Assembly: GCA_900314255.1 (NCBI GenBank)
Contig: OMUP01000216.1
Span: 1 to 33,779, forward strand
Direction of reading: 5' to 3'
Origin: an uncultured Lachnospiraceae bacterium
GTDB lineage: Bacteria > Bacillota > Clostridia > Lachnospirales > Lachnospiraceae
DNA length: 33,779 nucleotides
Each line of letters starts with the position of its first letter. The first letter of the stretch is position 1. Both the position numbers and the translations under genes were made by a program. The notes below the pieces were generated by a model. It did not search any database and was not told where the DNA came from. It saw nothing but the letters and a program-made list of their open reading frames with translations. Shown here piece after piece: positions 6,959-14,789 of this stretch.

Positions 6959-7768
6959 TTATTCTCCGAAGATCAGGTCGGAGATTTCTTTCAGGGCTGA
7001 GGTGTCCAGCGATTCCACGTTTCCGGCGTCCACTGCAGATGCGACCTTCGGGTCGATCGGAAGTTTTGCCACGGCGCCGATGCCGTTCTTTTCGGCGATC
7101 TCATCCACATGGCTCTCGCCGAAGATCGCGTGTTTCTGACCGCAGTTCGGGCAGACGAAATACGACATGTTCTCCACGATTCCAAGAATCGGCACGTTCA
7201 TCATCTTGGCCATGTTTACAGCTTTCTCCACAATCAGGGACACCAGATCCTGCGGAGACGTCACCACGACAATTCCGGCTACCGGGACAGTCTGAAACAG
7301 CGTAAGCGGAACATCGCCGGTTCCCGGCGGGCAGTCCGCAAATACATAGTCGGTCTTTCCCCAGACCGTCTTGGTCCAGAATTCACCGACCGTTCCGGAG
7401 ATGATCGGGCCTCTCCAGATGACCGGCTGCTCCTCGCCGATCAGAAGGTTCATGGAGACAACTTTGATGCCGGTGCGGGTTTCAGCAGGAATCAGTGCCG
7501 TGCCGTCTGCATTTGCCAGAAGGCGGCCGTGAAGGCCGAATGACTTCGGGATGGACGGTCCTGTGATATCAATGTCCATGATGCCGGTCGAGTGGCCTCT
7601 GCGGACTGACTCCACCGCGAGCATCGACGTGATCAGCGACTTGCCGACGCCGCCCTTGCCGGACACAACGGCGATGACTTTGCCGACGTCCTTGTTGTTT
7701 TCCGTTCTTTCCTTGCGGGGATCCTTGTACGGAACTCTCGCCTTCTTTGCGGTCTTTTCCTCGGCCAT
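6959..7768 (-). CDS. mrp: Mrp/NBP35 family P-loop ATPase, Fe-S carrier type
   Basis: This is a 269-residue cytoplasmic ATPase of the ApbC/Mrp/Nbp35 group, which binds and transfers iron-sulfur clusters. It has the deviant Walker A GKGGVGKS (residues 37-44), MDIDITGPSIPK, the DCPPGTGD loop and, near the end, the CPNC cysteine pair (SYFVCPNCGQKH) that holds the bridging cluster in this family. The start at 7768 has AGGAGGAG ten bases upstream. Only 25 bases separate the start from the T-run of the tRNA-cluster terminator and no promoter fits there, so transcription may depend on readthrough from the tRNA operon. It ends before a strong terminator. Confidence 0.94.
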   Translation of the reverse strand: MAEEKTAKKARVPYKDPRKERTENNKDVGKVIAVVSGKGGVGKSLITSMLAVESVRRGHSTGIMDIDITGPSIPKSFGLHGRLLANADGTALIPAETRTGIKVVSMNLLIGEEQPVIWRGPIISGTVGEFWTKTVWGKTDYVFADCPPGTGDVPLTLFQTVPVAGIVVVTSPQDLVSLIVEKAVNMAKMMNVPILGIVENMSYFVCPNCGQKHAIFGESHVDEIAEKNGIGAVAKLPIDPKVASAVDAGNVESLDTSALKEISDLIFGE

Positions 7769-7793
7769 ATCTTTTCAACTCCTCCTGCGATAT

Positions 7794-7830
7794 AAAAAAA
7801 GCTCACATACACCCACGGGTGAATGCGAGC
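7794..7830 (-). terminator. Terminator of the tRNA cluster
   Basis: The near-complementary arms 7801-7814 and 7817-7830 form a long hairpin with a tight tip, followed on the minus strand by seven T (7800-7794). It lies 11 bases beyond tRNA-Lys and only 25 bases before the mrp start. Confidence 0.85.
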
Positions 7831-7841
7831 ATTCTTTGTAA

Positions 7842-7914
7842 TGAGCCCACCGGGGTTCGAACCCGGGACACCTAGATTAAAAGTCTAGTGCTCTACCGGC
7901 TGAGCTATGAGCCC
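7842..7914 (-). tRNA. tRNA-Lys (TTT)
   Basis: This is a 73-nt cloverleaf with anticodon loop CTTTTAA, T-loop TTCGAAC and acceptor GGGCTCA/TGGGCTC with G-U pairs, discriminator A. CCA is not encoded. It is the last tRNA of a six-gene cluster. Confidence 0.97.
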
Positions 7915-7983
7915 AATCAGACCATCAGGCACCTTTACAGCAGGCACTTTCTTCTTCCGTTCGCATCCCAGCCCGGTTTATAG

Positions 7984-8055
7984 CTGGGCTAGTTGGATTC
8001 GAACCAACGAATGCAGGGATCAAAACCCTGTGCCTTACCGCTTGGCGATAGCCCA
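7984..8055 (-). tRNA. tRNA-Gln (TTG)
   Basis: This is a 72-nt cloverleaf with acceptor TGGGCTA/TAGCCCA, anticodon loop TTTTGAT in a CAGGG/CCCTG stem, T-loop TTCGAAT and discriminator G. CCA is not encoded. Confidence 0.97.
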
Positions 8056-8068
8056 AAAACGGTCCAAG

Positions 8069-8143
8069 GGTGGGTAATGGGACTCGAACCCACGACCTTC
8101 AGAGCCACAATCTGACGCGCTAACCAACTGTGCTACACCCACC
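8069..8143 (-). tRNA. tRNA-His (GTG)
   Basis: The anticodon loop is TTGTGGC in a CAGA/TCTG stem and the T-loop is TTCGAGT. The extra 5' G (-1) opposite C73 that marks tRNA-His is encoded and included. Confidence 0.97.
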
Positions 8144-8173
8144 ATAATATGAAGCATCCAAAGATGCAAAAAG

Positions 8174-8247
<74 letters not shown>

Positions 8248-8251
8248 ACAG

Positions 8252-8322
8252 AGCGGGTGATGGGAATCGAACCCACGTATCTAGCTTGGAAGGCTAGTGT
8301 TCTACCATTGAACTACACCCGC
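8252..8322 (-). tRNA. tRNA-Gly (TCC)
   Basis: This is a 71-nt cloverleaf with acceptor GCGGGTG/CACCCGC, anticodon loop CTTCCAA in a CTAGC/GCTAG stem, T-loop TTCGATT and discriminator T. Confidence 0.97.
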
Positions 8323-8334
8323 ACAATAGACGGA

Positions 8335-8409
8335 TCGGGGTGACAGGATTTGAACCTGCGGCCTCTTGATCCCAAATCAAGCGCTCTAGCCAAGCTGAGC
8401 CACACCCCG
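8335..8409 (-). tRNA. tRNA-Pro (TGG)
   Basis: This is a 75-nt cloverleaf with acceptor CGGGGTG/CACCCCG, anticodon loop TTTGGGA in a CTTGA/TCAAG stem, T-loop TTCAAAT and discriminator A. It is the first gene of the cluster. Confidence 0.97.
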
Positions 8410-8465
8410 TAAACCCAAAATCCTGCGCATCACATCCGACATCGTTTCTGTGAAACGCAAGATGT

Positions 8466-8495
8466 ATTATATTATACGTCCGTCCCCGATGTCAA
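8466..8495 (-). promoter_or_regulatory. Promoter of the six-tRNA cluster
   Basis: The minus strand has TTGACA (8495-8490), an 18-base spacer and TATAAT (8471-8466). A second TATAAT overlaps five bases upstream. The -35 overlaps the stop codon of the phosphodiesterase gene. The start would be near 8459, about 50 bases before tRNA-Pro. Confidence 0.8.
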
Positions 8496-8977
8496 CCCAA
8501 TTCTTTGAGTGCAAACGATAAATTTTTCCCGTCCGCCAGGATCACGGCATACGAGGGCCGGTGGTCCATCTGTCTGGGATAGGAGAGGCTTCCCGGATTC
8601 AGAACCGTGAGGCCGCCGTCATTTTCATCCAGGACCGGGCGGTGCGTATGTCCGTACATGACTATGCCGCAGCCCCGCGCCCTGGCCTCATCCCGCAGGA
8701 TCTCATCGCCCACGGACACGCCGTAGTCATGCCCGTGTGTCAGAAACACCTTGTGACCGGCCAGCCATATCTCCTCTTCCCGGGGAAGCGCAGAGAAGAA
8801 GTCGTTGTTTCCTTTCACCATCTCCACCGGGCAGCCGGCCAGACTCCGGATCTCCTCCTCGTCACCCTCGATGTCGCCGAGATGGATCAGCAGATCGACA
8901 GGCTTTTCCGCCGCCAGGGCCCGCTTGAGACTCTCCAGTTTCCTGTGCGTATCGCTTACTACGAGTATCTTTTTCAA
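8492..8977 (-). CDS. YfcE/MJ0936-type metallophosphoesterase
   Basis: This is a 161-residue calcineurin-like phosphodiesterase fold. The metal-binding motifs are in order: SDTH, HLGDIEGD, GNNDFF, LTHGHDYGV and YGHTHRP. Relatives hydrolyse phosphodiesters with manganese or nickel; the natural substrate is uncertain. The start is TTG at 8977 with GAGAGG eight bases upstream. The nearby ATG at 8984 is out of frame and would encode only three codons. It begins 12 bases after the rdgB stop, so the pair is one unit. Confidence 0.92.
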   Translation of the reverse strand: MKKILVVSDTHRKLESLKRALAAEKPVDLLIHLGDIEGDEEEIRSLAGCPVEMVKGNNDFFSALPREEEIWLAGHKVFLTHGHDYGVSVGDEILRDEARARGCGIVMYGHTHRPVLDENDGGLTVLNPGSLSYPRQMDHRPSYAVILADGKNLSFALKELG

Positions 8978-8989
8978 GTTTTCATCCTC

Positions 8990-9586
8990 TCAGACGCAGA
9001 GAAGCCTGAGTTCCCTCACCAGTTCCCGCAGAGCCTTCCCGCGGTGGCTGATCCGGTTTTTCTCGTCTTCCGTGAGCTGCGCCGAAGTTTTGCCGAACTC
9101 CGGCAGATACAGGATCGGATCATACCCGAAGCCGTTGCTGCCCTCAATCCGGTCCGCAATCACGCCTTCCATCGTCCCGCGGGTCGTGATCTCCCGGCCG
9201 TCCGGCAGAATTGCCGCCATCGCGCACACAAAGCGCGCGGAGCGGTCCGCTCCCCTGACATTCTTCATCTTCTCCAGAATCGCCGCGTTCTTGATGTCGT
9301 AGCTTGTGTCATGCCCCATGAAACGCGCGGAGTACACACCCGGCTCGCCGTTCATCCAGTCGATCTCCAGGCCCGAGTCATCGGCAATTGTCAGCTCGTG
9401 TGTCACGTTGTACACCGCCCGTGCCTTGATCAGGGCATTCTGCTGAAACGTGGTGCCATTCTCCTCGATGTCCATGTCAATTCCCGCTTCCTTCATCGAG
9501 AGGACTTCAACATCCGGGTCCGCCAGCATGTCCTTGACTTCCCGGATCTTCCCCTGATTATTGGATGCAAAAATGATTTTTTTCAT
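8990..9586 (-). CDS. rdgB: RdgB/HAM1 non-canonical purine NTP pyrophosphatase
   Basis: This house-cleaning enzyme hydrolyses XTP, ITP and dITP to the monophosphates and keeps deaminated purines out of nucleic acids. The 198-residue protein has FASNNQGKIREV at the N-terminus, the catalytic ADDSGLEID segment, GVYSARFMG, and GSNGFGYDPILY plus SHRGKAL near the C-terminus, all family hallmarks. The ATG at 9586 gives the usual MKKIIFASNN start; an in-frame GTG at 9595 is an alternative. Neither has a strong ribosome site. It sits between the RNA methyltransferase and the phosphodiesterase with short gaps. Confidence 0.95.
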   Translation of the reverse strand: MKKIIFASNNQGKIREVKDMLADPDVEVLSMKEAGIDMDIEENGTTFQQNALIKARAVYNVTHELTIADDSGLEIDWMNGEPGVYSARFMGHDTSYDIKNAAILEKMKNVRGADRSARFVCAMAAILPDGREITTRGTMEGVIADRIEGSNGFGYDPILYLPEFGKTSAQLTEDEKNRISHRGKALRELVRELRLLCV

Positions 9587-9613
9587 AGTCTTCACTTTAT
9601 CACTTTCTGTACT

Positions 9614-10756
9614 TTATTTGTGTACTGGCTTAGGCCCTTCGAAAGAATAAAAGTAAGTGCGGATCATGCCGTTATAGACTTTCCGGTTTTTCGTCGCCTT
9701 CCGTCCGAACGCCTTCTCGATGTCCGCATATGGTGTGATCACATAGCAAGACCAGCTGTCAAGAGCCGCGAACCGGCTTCCCAGCGTGCGGTACAGTCCG
9801 GCCAGTTCATCTTCACTTCCCATGCGCTCACCATAGGGCGGATTCGTTATGATGAAACCATACTTCTTCGCGTGATGCAGCTCCGCCACATCCCGCTGCT
9901 GGAAGTGTATGAACGAATCCACGCCGGCCCGCGCCGCATTGGCTCTCGCATATCGCAGCACATCGGCATCGATGTCGTACCCCTGAAGGTCGCCCATGTC
10001 CGACAGATCCTCCAGATCCTCCGCCTCTTCCACCGCATCGGTGAAGCAGTTCTTCGGTATCAGCCCTGTCCACTTTTCAGCCGTAAAATCCCGCGTGAGC
10101 CCCGGCGCGCGGTTTGCCGCCATGAGGGCCGCCTCGATGAGAAATGTCCCACTCCCGCAGAACGGATCGACGAGAATCCGTCCGCGCTTAAAGCGCGTCA
10201 GCCCGATCAGAGCCGCCGCAAGTGTCTCGGAAATCGGCGCGCCGCCGGCCTCTGTGCGGTATCCCCGCTTGTGAAGCGACGGCCCGCTCGTATCAAGGCA
10301 GATGGCGAATTCATCTTTGCGCCCCCGCACGCGGATCGGATACTCCTCCCCGTCCTCCGGGAACCAGGCGGTGTGATACTTCTCCTTCAGCCGTTCGACG
10401 ATGGCCTTTTTGACAATCGACTGGATATCCGAAGGAGAATACAGCTGGCAGTTCACGGCACTTGCCTTGGTGACCCAGAATTTTCCGTGAAGCGGAATAA
10501 ACGCCTCCCAGGGAAGCGCCTTGACGTTCTCAAATAATTCGTCGTAGGTGCGCGCATTCACCCGCCCCACCTCCAGAAGCAGCCGCTCCGCCGTGCGCAG
10601 CCAGATGTTGGCGCGCGCCACCGCTTCGGCGTCTCCGGTGAAGCTGACTTCACCGTCCCGCACCTGTGTGATGTCGTAGCCAAGATCATATATTTCCCGC
10701 TTCAGAACCGATTCCAGTCCGAAGTGACAGGGTGCCGTCAGTGTCCAGGTCTCCAT
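9614..10756 (-). CDS. THUMP-domain class I SAM-dependent RNA methyltransferase (RlmL-N/YpsC-like)
   Basis: The protein has 380 residues. An N-terminal ferredoxin-like plus THUMP RNA-binding region (about 1-150) includes the PCHFGLESVLKREIYDLGY start. The Rossmann methyltransferase domain follows, with the SAM loop DPFCGSGTFLIEAALMAANRAPG, the GYDIDADVLRYARANA acidic segment and the catalytic ITNPPYGERMG motif typical of N2-guanine methylation. The length fits the Firmicute YpsC group related to the N-terminal half of RlmKL, acting on 23S rRNA. AAAAGGAGCGGCG precedes the ATG at 10756. It has no visible promoter of its own after the tRNA-Arg terminator. Confidence 0.92.
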   Translation of the reverse strand: METWTLTAPCHFGLESVLKREIYDLGYDITQVRDGEVSFTGDAEAVARANIWLRTAERLLLEVGRVNARTYDELFENVKALPWEAFIPLHGKFWVTKASAVNCQLYSPSDIQSIVKKAIVERLKEKYHTAWFPEDGEEYPIRVRGRKDEFAICLDTSGPSLHKRGYRTEAGGAPISETLAAALIGLTRFKRGRILVDPFCGSGTFLIEAALMAANRAPGLTRDFTAEKWTGLIPKNCFTDAVEEAEDLEDLSDMGDLQGYDIDADVLRYARANAARAGVDSFIHFQQRDVAELHHAKKYGFIITNPPYGERMGSEDELAGLYRTLGSRFAALDSWSCYVITPYADIEKAFGRKATKNRKVYNGMIRTYFYSFEGPKPVHK

Positions 10757-10777
10757 CGCCGCTCCTTTTCAACGGAT

Positions 10778-10810
10778 AAAAAAAGCCGTATCCGACTACT
10801 CGGATACGGC
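10778..10810 (-). terminator. Terminator of tRNA-Arg(ACG)
   Basis: A perfect 11-bp stem (GCCGTATCCGA 10785-10795 with 10800-10810) has a 4-base loop, followed on the minus strand by seven T (10784-10778). Confidence 0.93.
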
Positions 10811-10819
10811 CTCAAGTGA

Positions 10820-10893
<74 letters not shown>

Positions 10894-10929
10894 ATGATTC
10901 ATCTGGGATTGCTCCCACGTGCAGAGTAA

Positions 10930-10959
10930 ATAATATCACTTCCATCCCGCGACTGTCAA
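10930..10959 (-). promoter_or_regulatory. Promoter of tRNA-Arg(ACG)
   Basis: The minus strand has TTGACA (10959-10954), an 18-base spacer and TATTAT (10935-10930). The rest of the gap to 11011 holds only a short GGCGC/GCGCC hairpin without a T-run. Confidence 0.75.
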
Positions 10960-11011
10960 GCACATTTTTGCATGGGAGGCGCAATCAAGAGAGCGCCCCA
11001 TCATAAACAGA

Positions 11012-11036
11012 GCCTGCCCGCATATGGCGGGCAGGC
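11012..11036 (-). terminator. Terminator of the transketolase/transaldolase operon
   Basis: A perfect 10-bp stem GCCTGCCCGC / GCGGGCAGGC (11012-11021/11027-11036) has a 5-base loop and lies 25 bases past the transaldolase stop. The following minus-strand tail TCTGTTTAT is only moderately T-rich. Confidence 0.7.
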
Positions 11037-11061
11037 ACTTATCTGGCTTAAATCAGCCGGC

Positions 11062-11718
11062 TCATTTGCCGAAGACTGACTCGTAATCCTTCTTGAAACG
11101 GGCGATGCCGATGTCGGTGAGCGGATGCTTCGTCATCTGCATCAGAACCTTGTACGGTACCGTCGCGATGTCGGCTCCGGTCTTCGCGCACTCCACAATG
11201 TGCATCGGATGGCGGATGGATGCGCAGATCACCTGCGTCGTGATATCCGGATACATCTCGAAGATCTGCATGATGTCCTCGATCAGCGTGATGCCGTCGG
11301 TAGAGATGTCATCGAGTCTTCCCAGGAACGGGGATACATATGTGGCGCCGGCTCTGGCCGCCAGCAGTGCCTGCGACGCAGAGAACACAAGCGTCACATT
11401 GGTGTGAATGCCTTCCGCCGTGAGAACCTTGACAGCCTTCAGGCCTTCCGTGGTCATCGGGATCTTCACGACCATGTTCTTGTGGATCTTTGCGATCTCG
11501 CGCCCTTCTGCGATCATGCCCTCGGCGGTCGTGGTGCTCGCCTTGACCTCACCCGAAATCGGCCCGTCCACGATGTCGGTGATCTCCTTCAGCGTCTTCA
11601 TGTAATCCTTGCCCTCTTTGGCAATGAGGGATGGATTGGTGGTTACGCCGGAGATAATTCCCATGTCCCAGGCTTCTCTGATCTCGTCTACATTGGCTGT
11701 GTCGATGAAAAACTGCAT
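11062..11718 (-). CDS. tal: Transaldolase of the TalC/FSA subfamily
   Basis: This short (218-residue) TIM-barrel aldolase transfers a dihydroxyacetone unit between sugar phosphates in the non-oxidative pentose phosphate route. Asp6 (FIDTANV), the GVTTNPS loop and the Schiff-base Lys85 in VVKIPMT are present. Two positions that separate real transaldolases from fructose-6-phosphate aldolase read Glu57 and Phe131 (YVSPF). E. coli FsaA has Gln and Tyr there, so transaldolase activity is favoured. It is the last gene of the operon, 11 bases after the cupin gene, with AAAGGAG upstream. A role on a less common substrate is possible because of the operon context. Confidence 0.93.
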   Translation of the reverse strand: MQFFIDTANVDEIREAWDMGIISGVTTNPSLIAKEGKDYMKTLKEITDIVDGPISGEVKASTTTAEGMIAEGREIAKIHKNMVVKIPMTTEGLKAVKVLTAEGIHTNVTLVFSASQALLAARAGATYVSPFLGRLDDISTDGITLIEDIMQIFEMYPDITTQVICASIRHPMHIVECAKTGADIATVPYKVLMQMTKHPLTDIGIARFKKDYESVFGK

Positions 11719-11729
11719 ATCAAACTCCT

Positions 11730-12128
11730 TTATTTTGCCAGTTCCTGAACCGTCTTAATCTGCTCCGGTGTCAGTTCGCGGACATCGCTGTTATCGTTGC
11801 CGGTGGACACATCCTCAATGAGGAACATCTTCGTATCCTTCACGGTAATTGTATTGTGCCACAGAGACTGCGGTATCACATACAGTTTACCCTTTTCCAT
11901 CTTTACAGCGTGGAACTCAAGATCCTTTCCTTTTTCCTCCGCGTAGATCAGGGTGCACTTTCCCTCAACCAGCACAAACAGTTCATCCGTCTTATTGTGG
12001 CGCTCGATATTTGTAATGCCGGTAATATCATTCGCCGGCTTCCAGTTCTTGATTCCGACCGTCCACTTCTCATTTTCATACACACGCTGCATTCCAGCGC
12101 CTGTAAATTCGTAATCCAGAATCTTCAT
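11730..12128 (-). CDS. Small cupin-domain protein
   Basis: This is a 132-residue single-domain cupin. Motif 1 is [21 protein letters not shown] and motif 2 is [12 protein letters not shown], giving at least His, Glu and a second His as possible metal ligands. Such proteins include sugar isomerases, epimerases and metal-dependent binding proteins; no specific function can be assigned. Its place between the transketolase and transaldolase genes suggests work on a sugar or sugar phosphate of the same pathway, for example isomerisation. AGGAGAATGAGAG precedes the ATG at 12128. Confidence 0.8.
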   Translation of the reverse strand: MKILDYEFTGAGMQRVYENEKWTVGIKNWKPANDITGITNIERHNKTDELFVLVEGKCTLIYAEEKGKDLEFHAVKMEKGKLYVIPQSLWHNTITVKDTKMFLIEDVSTGNDNSDVRELTPEQIKTVQELAK

Positions 12129-12151
12129 CTCTCATTCTCCTAATTGACAGT

Positions 12152-13075
12152 TCACAGAAGTTTCTTCGCTTCTTCTACCACATGCTCTGATGTCAGGCCA
12201 TATTCTCTGAACAGGTCTTCCGGTTTGCCGGACTTGCCAAATTTATCGTTAATGCCGACTCTCGTAAACTTTGCGCCAGCCTTTCCGGCAAGTACTTCTG
12301 CAACTGCCGAGCCGAGTCCGCCGATAACGGAGTGCTCCTCGAATGTAAGGATCGCTTTGCACTTCTGATTATACTTGAGGATCGTATCAGCATCGATCGG
12401 CTTGATTGTATGCATGTTCACAACAGCAGTGGATATGCCCTGTTCTTCCAGTACTTTTGCTGCTTCCAGCGCCGGCTTGACCATCAGACCGCATGTGATG
12501 ATGCAGACATCATTGCCATCCTTAAGCACATTGGCTTTGCCCGGGATAAACGGATCATCTGCGTTTGTAATATCATCCACAACCGGTCTTGCCACACGAA
12601 TATAAACCGGCCCGTCAATGTCTATTGCTGCCTTGACCGCTTTCTTCGTCTCAGTCGGATCACACGGAACCAGAACGGTCATATTCGGCATCTCGCGCAT
12701 CAGTGCGATATCTTCAATCGACTGATGGCTGCCGCCATCCTCTCCTACGGAAAGACCAGAATGAGAAAATGCAAATTTGACATTCAGATTGATATACGCA
12801 ACTGAATTGCGGATCTCTTCATAAGCCCTGCCTGATCCAAACAGCGCAAATGTGCTGACAAATGGGATATATCCCGTATGAGCAAATCCGGCCGCCACAT
12901 CGACCATGTTGCCTTCCGCAATGCCCATGTCAAAGAATCTGTCCGGGAATTTATCACGGAAGAATCTGGTCTGTGTTGCATTAGCGAGGTCCGCGTCCAG
13001 AACAACAATTTTTTTGTTAACATCGCCCAGCTCTGCAAGGGCTTCACCATAGGCTACTCTTAATGACTTTCCCAT
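12152..13075 (-). CDS. Transketolase, C-terminal subunit
   Basis: This 307-residue protein is the second half of a split thiamine-diphosphate transketolase and contains the pyrimidine-binding and C-terminal domains. The catalytic glutamate that activates the cofactor is in FFDMGIAEGNM. The loop SHSGLSVGEDGGSHQSIED matches the family phosphate-binding region. It works with the N-terminal subunit encoded immediately upstream, with a 4-base gap and its ribosome site inside the end of that gene. Two-carbon ketol transfer between sugar phosphates is the expected reaction. A specialised substrate such as apulose 4-phosphate or a sulfosugar cannot be excluded. Confidence 0.95.
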   Translation of the reverse strand: MGKSLRVAYGEALAELGDVNKKIVVLDADLANATQTRFFRDKFPDRFFDMGIAEGNMVDVAAGFAHTGYIPFVSTFALFGSGRAYEEIRNSVAYINLNVKFAFSHSGLSVGEDGGSHQSIEDIALMREMPNMTVLVPCDPTETKKAVKAAIDIDGPVYIRVARPVVDDITNADDPFIPGKANVLKDGNDVCIITCGLMVKPALEAAKVLEEQGISTAVVNMHTIKPIDADTILKYNQKCKAILTFEEHSVIGGLGSAVAEVLAGKAGAKFTRVGINDKFGKSGKPEDLFREYGLTSEHVVEEAKKLL

Positions 13076-13079
13076 TATC

Positions 13080-13877
13080 TCAAACCTCCTGCTCAGCCAG
13101 AGCTTTCTCGAATTGTTCTTTATTCATTGGGCTGCCATGCCACTGATACTGATCTTCCATGAACGACACGCCTTTGCCTTTAATGGTATGGCAATTGATA
13201 AAGAGTGGCTTTCCATCATGCGGGGTGCGCAGCGCCGCATCAATTTCCTGAATGTTATGACCATCAACATCAACGGTTTCAAAGCCAAATGCTCTGAACT
13301 TCGCATTGATATCGCCAAGGCTCATAACCTGATCATTGGATCCGTCAATCTGAAGATGATTGTAATCCAGCATGAATGTGAGATTATCCAGCTTATAATG
13401 TGCTGCTGCCATTGCAGCCTCCCATACAAGCCCTTCCTGGCATTCTCCGTCTCCCAGGACCGTATAAACCTTATAAGTCTTCTTGGAAAGTTTAGCCGCC
13501 ATTGCGAGGCCAACCGAAATAGATGCACCCTGTCCGAGTGATCCGGTATTCACATCGACGCCCGGCGTTTTTCTGCAGTCCGGATGTCCCTGAAGATAGC
13601 TGTGAATCTGGCGGAGGGAAAGGAGATCTTCGCGCGGAAAATATCCGAGGTCCGCAAGAATCGCATAAAGTGTCGGGCAGGCATGGCCCTTGCTCAGAAC
13701 GAAGCGGTCACGATCTGGATCCATTGGATTTTTCGGATCAATTTTCATGGTATCGTAATAGAGTGCCATCAGCATCTCCACGCAGGAAAGCGACCCGCCC
13801 GGGTGTCCTGACTGGCATGCATACAGCATCTTTAAAATGTCAGCGCGAATTTGTTTCGCTTTCTTTTCGTAATCCAT
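13080..13877 (-). CDS. Transketolase, N-terminal subunit
   Basis: This 265-residue protein binds the pyrophosphate half of thiamine diphosphate. Visible motifs are SGHPGGSLS (23-31), LSKGHACP, TGSLGQG (111-117) and GDGECQEG (142-149) followed about 25 residues later by the Mg-binding asparagine in LDYNHLQIDG. The start at 13877 is preceded by AGAGGAGG. An in-frame start at 13946 would extend into the gap after the permease and lacks a site. Seventy-eight bases separate it from the permease gene, with no terminator visible, so it belongs to the ABC transporter operon. Confidence 0.95.
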   Translation of the reverse strand: MDYEKKAKQIRADILKMLYACQSGHPGGSLSCVEMLMALYYDTMKIDPKNPMDPDRDRFVLSKGHACPTLYAILADLGYFPREDLLSLRQIHSYLQGHPDCRKTPGVDVNTGSLGQGASISVGLAMAAKLSKKTYKVYTVLGDGECQEGLVWEAAMAAAHYKLDNLTFMLDYNHLQIDGSNDQVMSLGDINAKFRAFGFETVDVDGHNIQEIDAALRTPHDGKPLFINCHTIKGKGVSFMEDQYQWHGSPMNKEQFEKALAEQEV

Positions 13878-13955
13878 TGTTGTCCTCCTCTTTATCATTG
13901 CGCAGCTCTTTTCAGCAGACGCCAATTTCAATGAATTCATAATCAATTTCAGCCA

Positions 13956-14789
13956 TCAGCCCTTGACAGCTCCGGCTGTGAGTCCCTCTACAAGCCTCTT
14001 CTGTGCGAAGAAGAACATGATACATACCGGGATGATCGTCAGGATTCCGCCAGCCGTGAGCAGATCCCACTGTACTCCGAGTTGTCCGATAAGACTCTTC
14101 AGAGCAACCGGTATCGTTCTGGTTGCTGTGTTTGTAAACATCATGGCAAATGTGTACTCGTTCCAGGACTGCATGAATATGTACACGCCCGTCGCAACGA
14201 TTGACGGATTCAGCAGCGGCAGGATAATCTTGATAAACGCCTTGCCGCGGGTACAGCCATCAACTTGAGCAGCTTCTTCCAGCGACATCGGCAGGTCATT
14301 GATAAATCCAAGTAACAGCCACACTGAGAACGGAATCGTAAACGTCGTATAGGCAAGAATCAGAGATCCAGGCGTGAACAGAAGATGCAGTTTTCTCATA
14401 ATGGTATAGAGCGGGATGAGAAGGAGCACCGTCGGGAACATATTGTTGCAGAGGAATATGCTCATCAGCGCTTTTCTGCCCGGAAAATCATATCTTGAAA
14501 ACGCATACGCTGCCATCGTTGAAACGCAGAGGGTAACCAGTGTTGTTGAGACTGCCACAATGAGGCTGTTTCCCATTGCCGACAGAAAGTTCACTGTTGT
14601 TGTAAAAAGATTCTTGTAAGCCTCGAACGTCGGATGAACTGTGAAATATGTGACAGTATCGCCATACAATTCATTTTCCGGTTTGATGGATGTCAGAAAC
14701 GTCCAGTAGAACGGAAACAGAATGAACACGAGCATTACAATCAGGAGAATGAGCCGCAGGACTTTTGTGCCAGGCTTTTCATATTTCAT
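13956..14789 (-). CDS. Carbohydrate ABC transporter permease (MalG type)
   Basis: This is a 277-residue inner membrane permease with about six transmembrane helices. The EAA loop, LEEAAQVDGCTRGKAFIKIILPLLNPS, docks the ATPase. The C-terminus is typical of the CUT1 family MalG/LacG group. It overlaps the other permease by four bases (ATGA) and has AAGGAGGAG inside that gene. No ATP-binding subunit is encoded anywhere in the operon, so a shared MsmX/UgpC-like ATPase elsewhere is probable. Confidence 0.95.
   Translation of the reverse strand: MKYEKPGTKVLRLILLIVMLVFILFPFYWTFLTSIKPENELYGDTVTYFTVHPTFEAYKNLFTTTVNFLSAMGNSLIVAVSTTLVTLCVSTMAAYAFSRYDFPGRKALMSIFLCNNMFPTVLLLIPLYTIMRKLHLLFTPGSLILAYTTFTIPFSVWLLLGFINDLPMSLEEAAQVDGCTRGKAFIKIILPLLNPSIVATGVYIFMQSWNEYTFAMMFTNTATRTIPVALKSLIGQLGVQWDLLTAGGILTIIPVCIMFFFAQKRLVEGLTAGAVKG

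Noticed and set aside
8561-10537. Very long plus-strand frame (658 codons)
   Set aside because: It is exactly antisense to the phosphodiesterase, rdgB and methyltransferase genes, whose motifs are clear. High GC keeps the opposite strand open.
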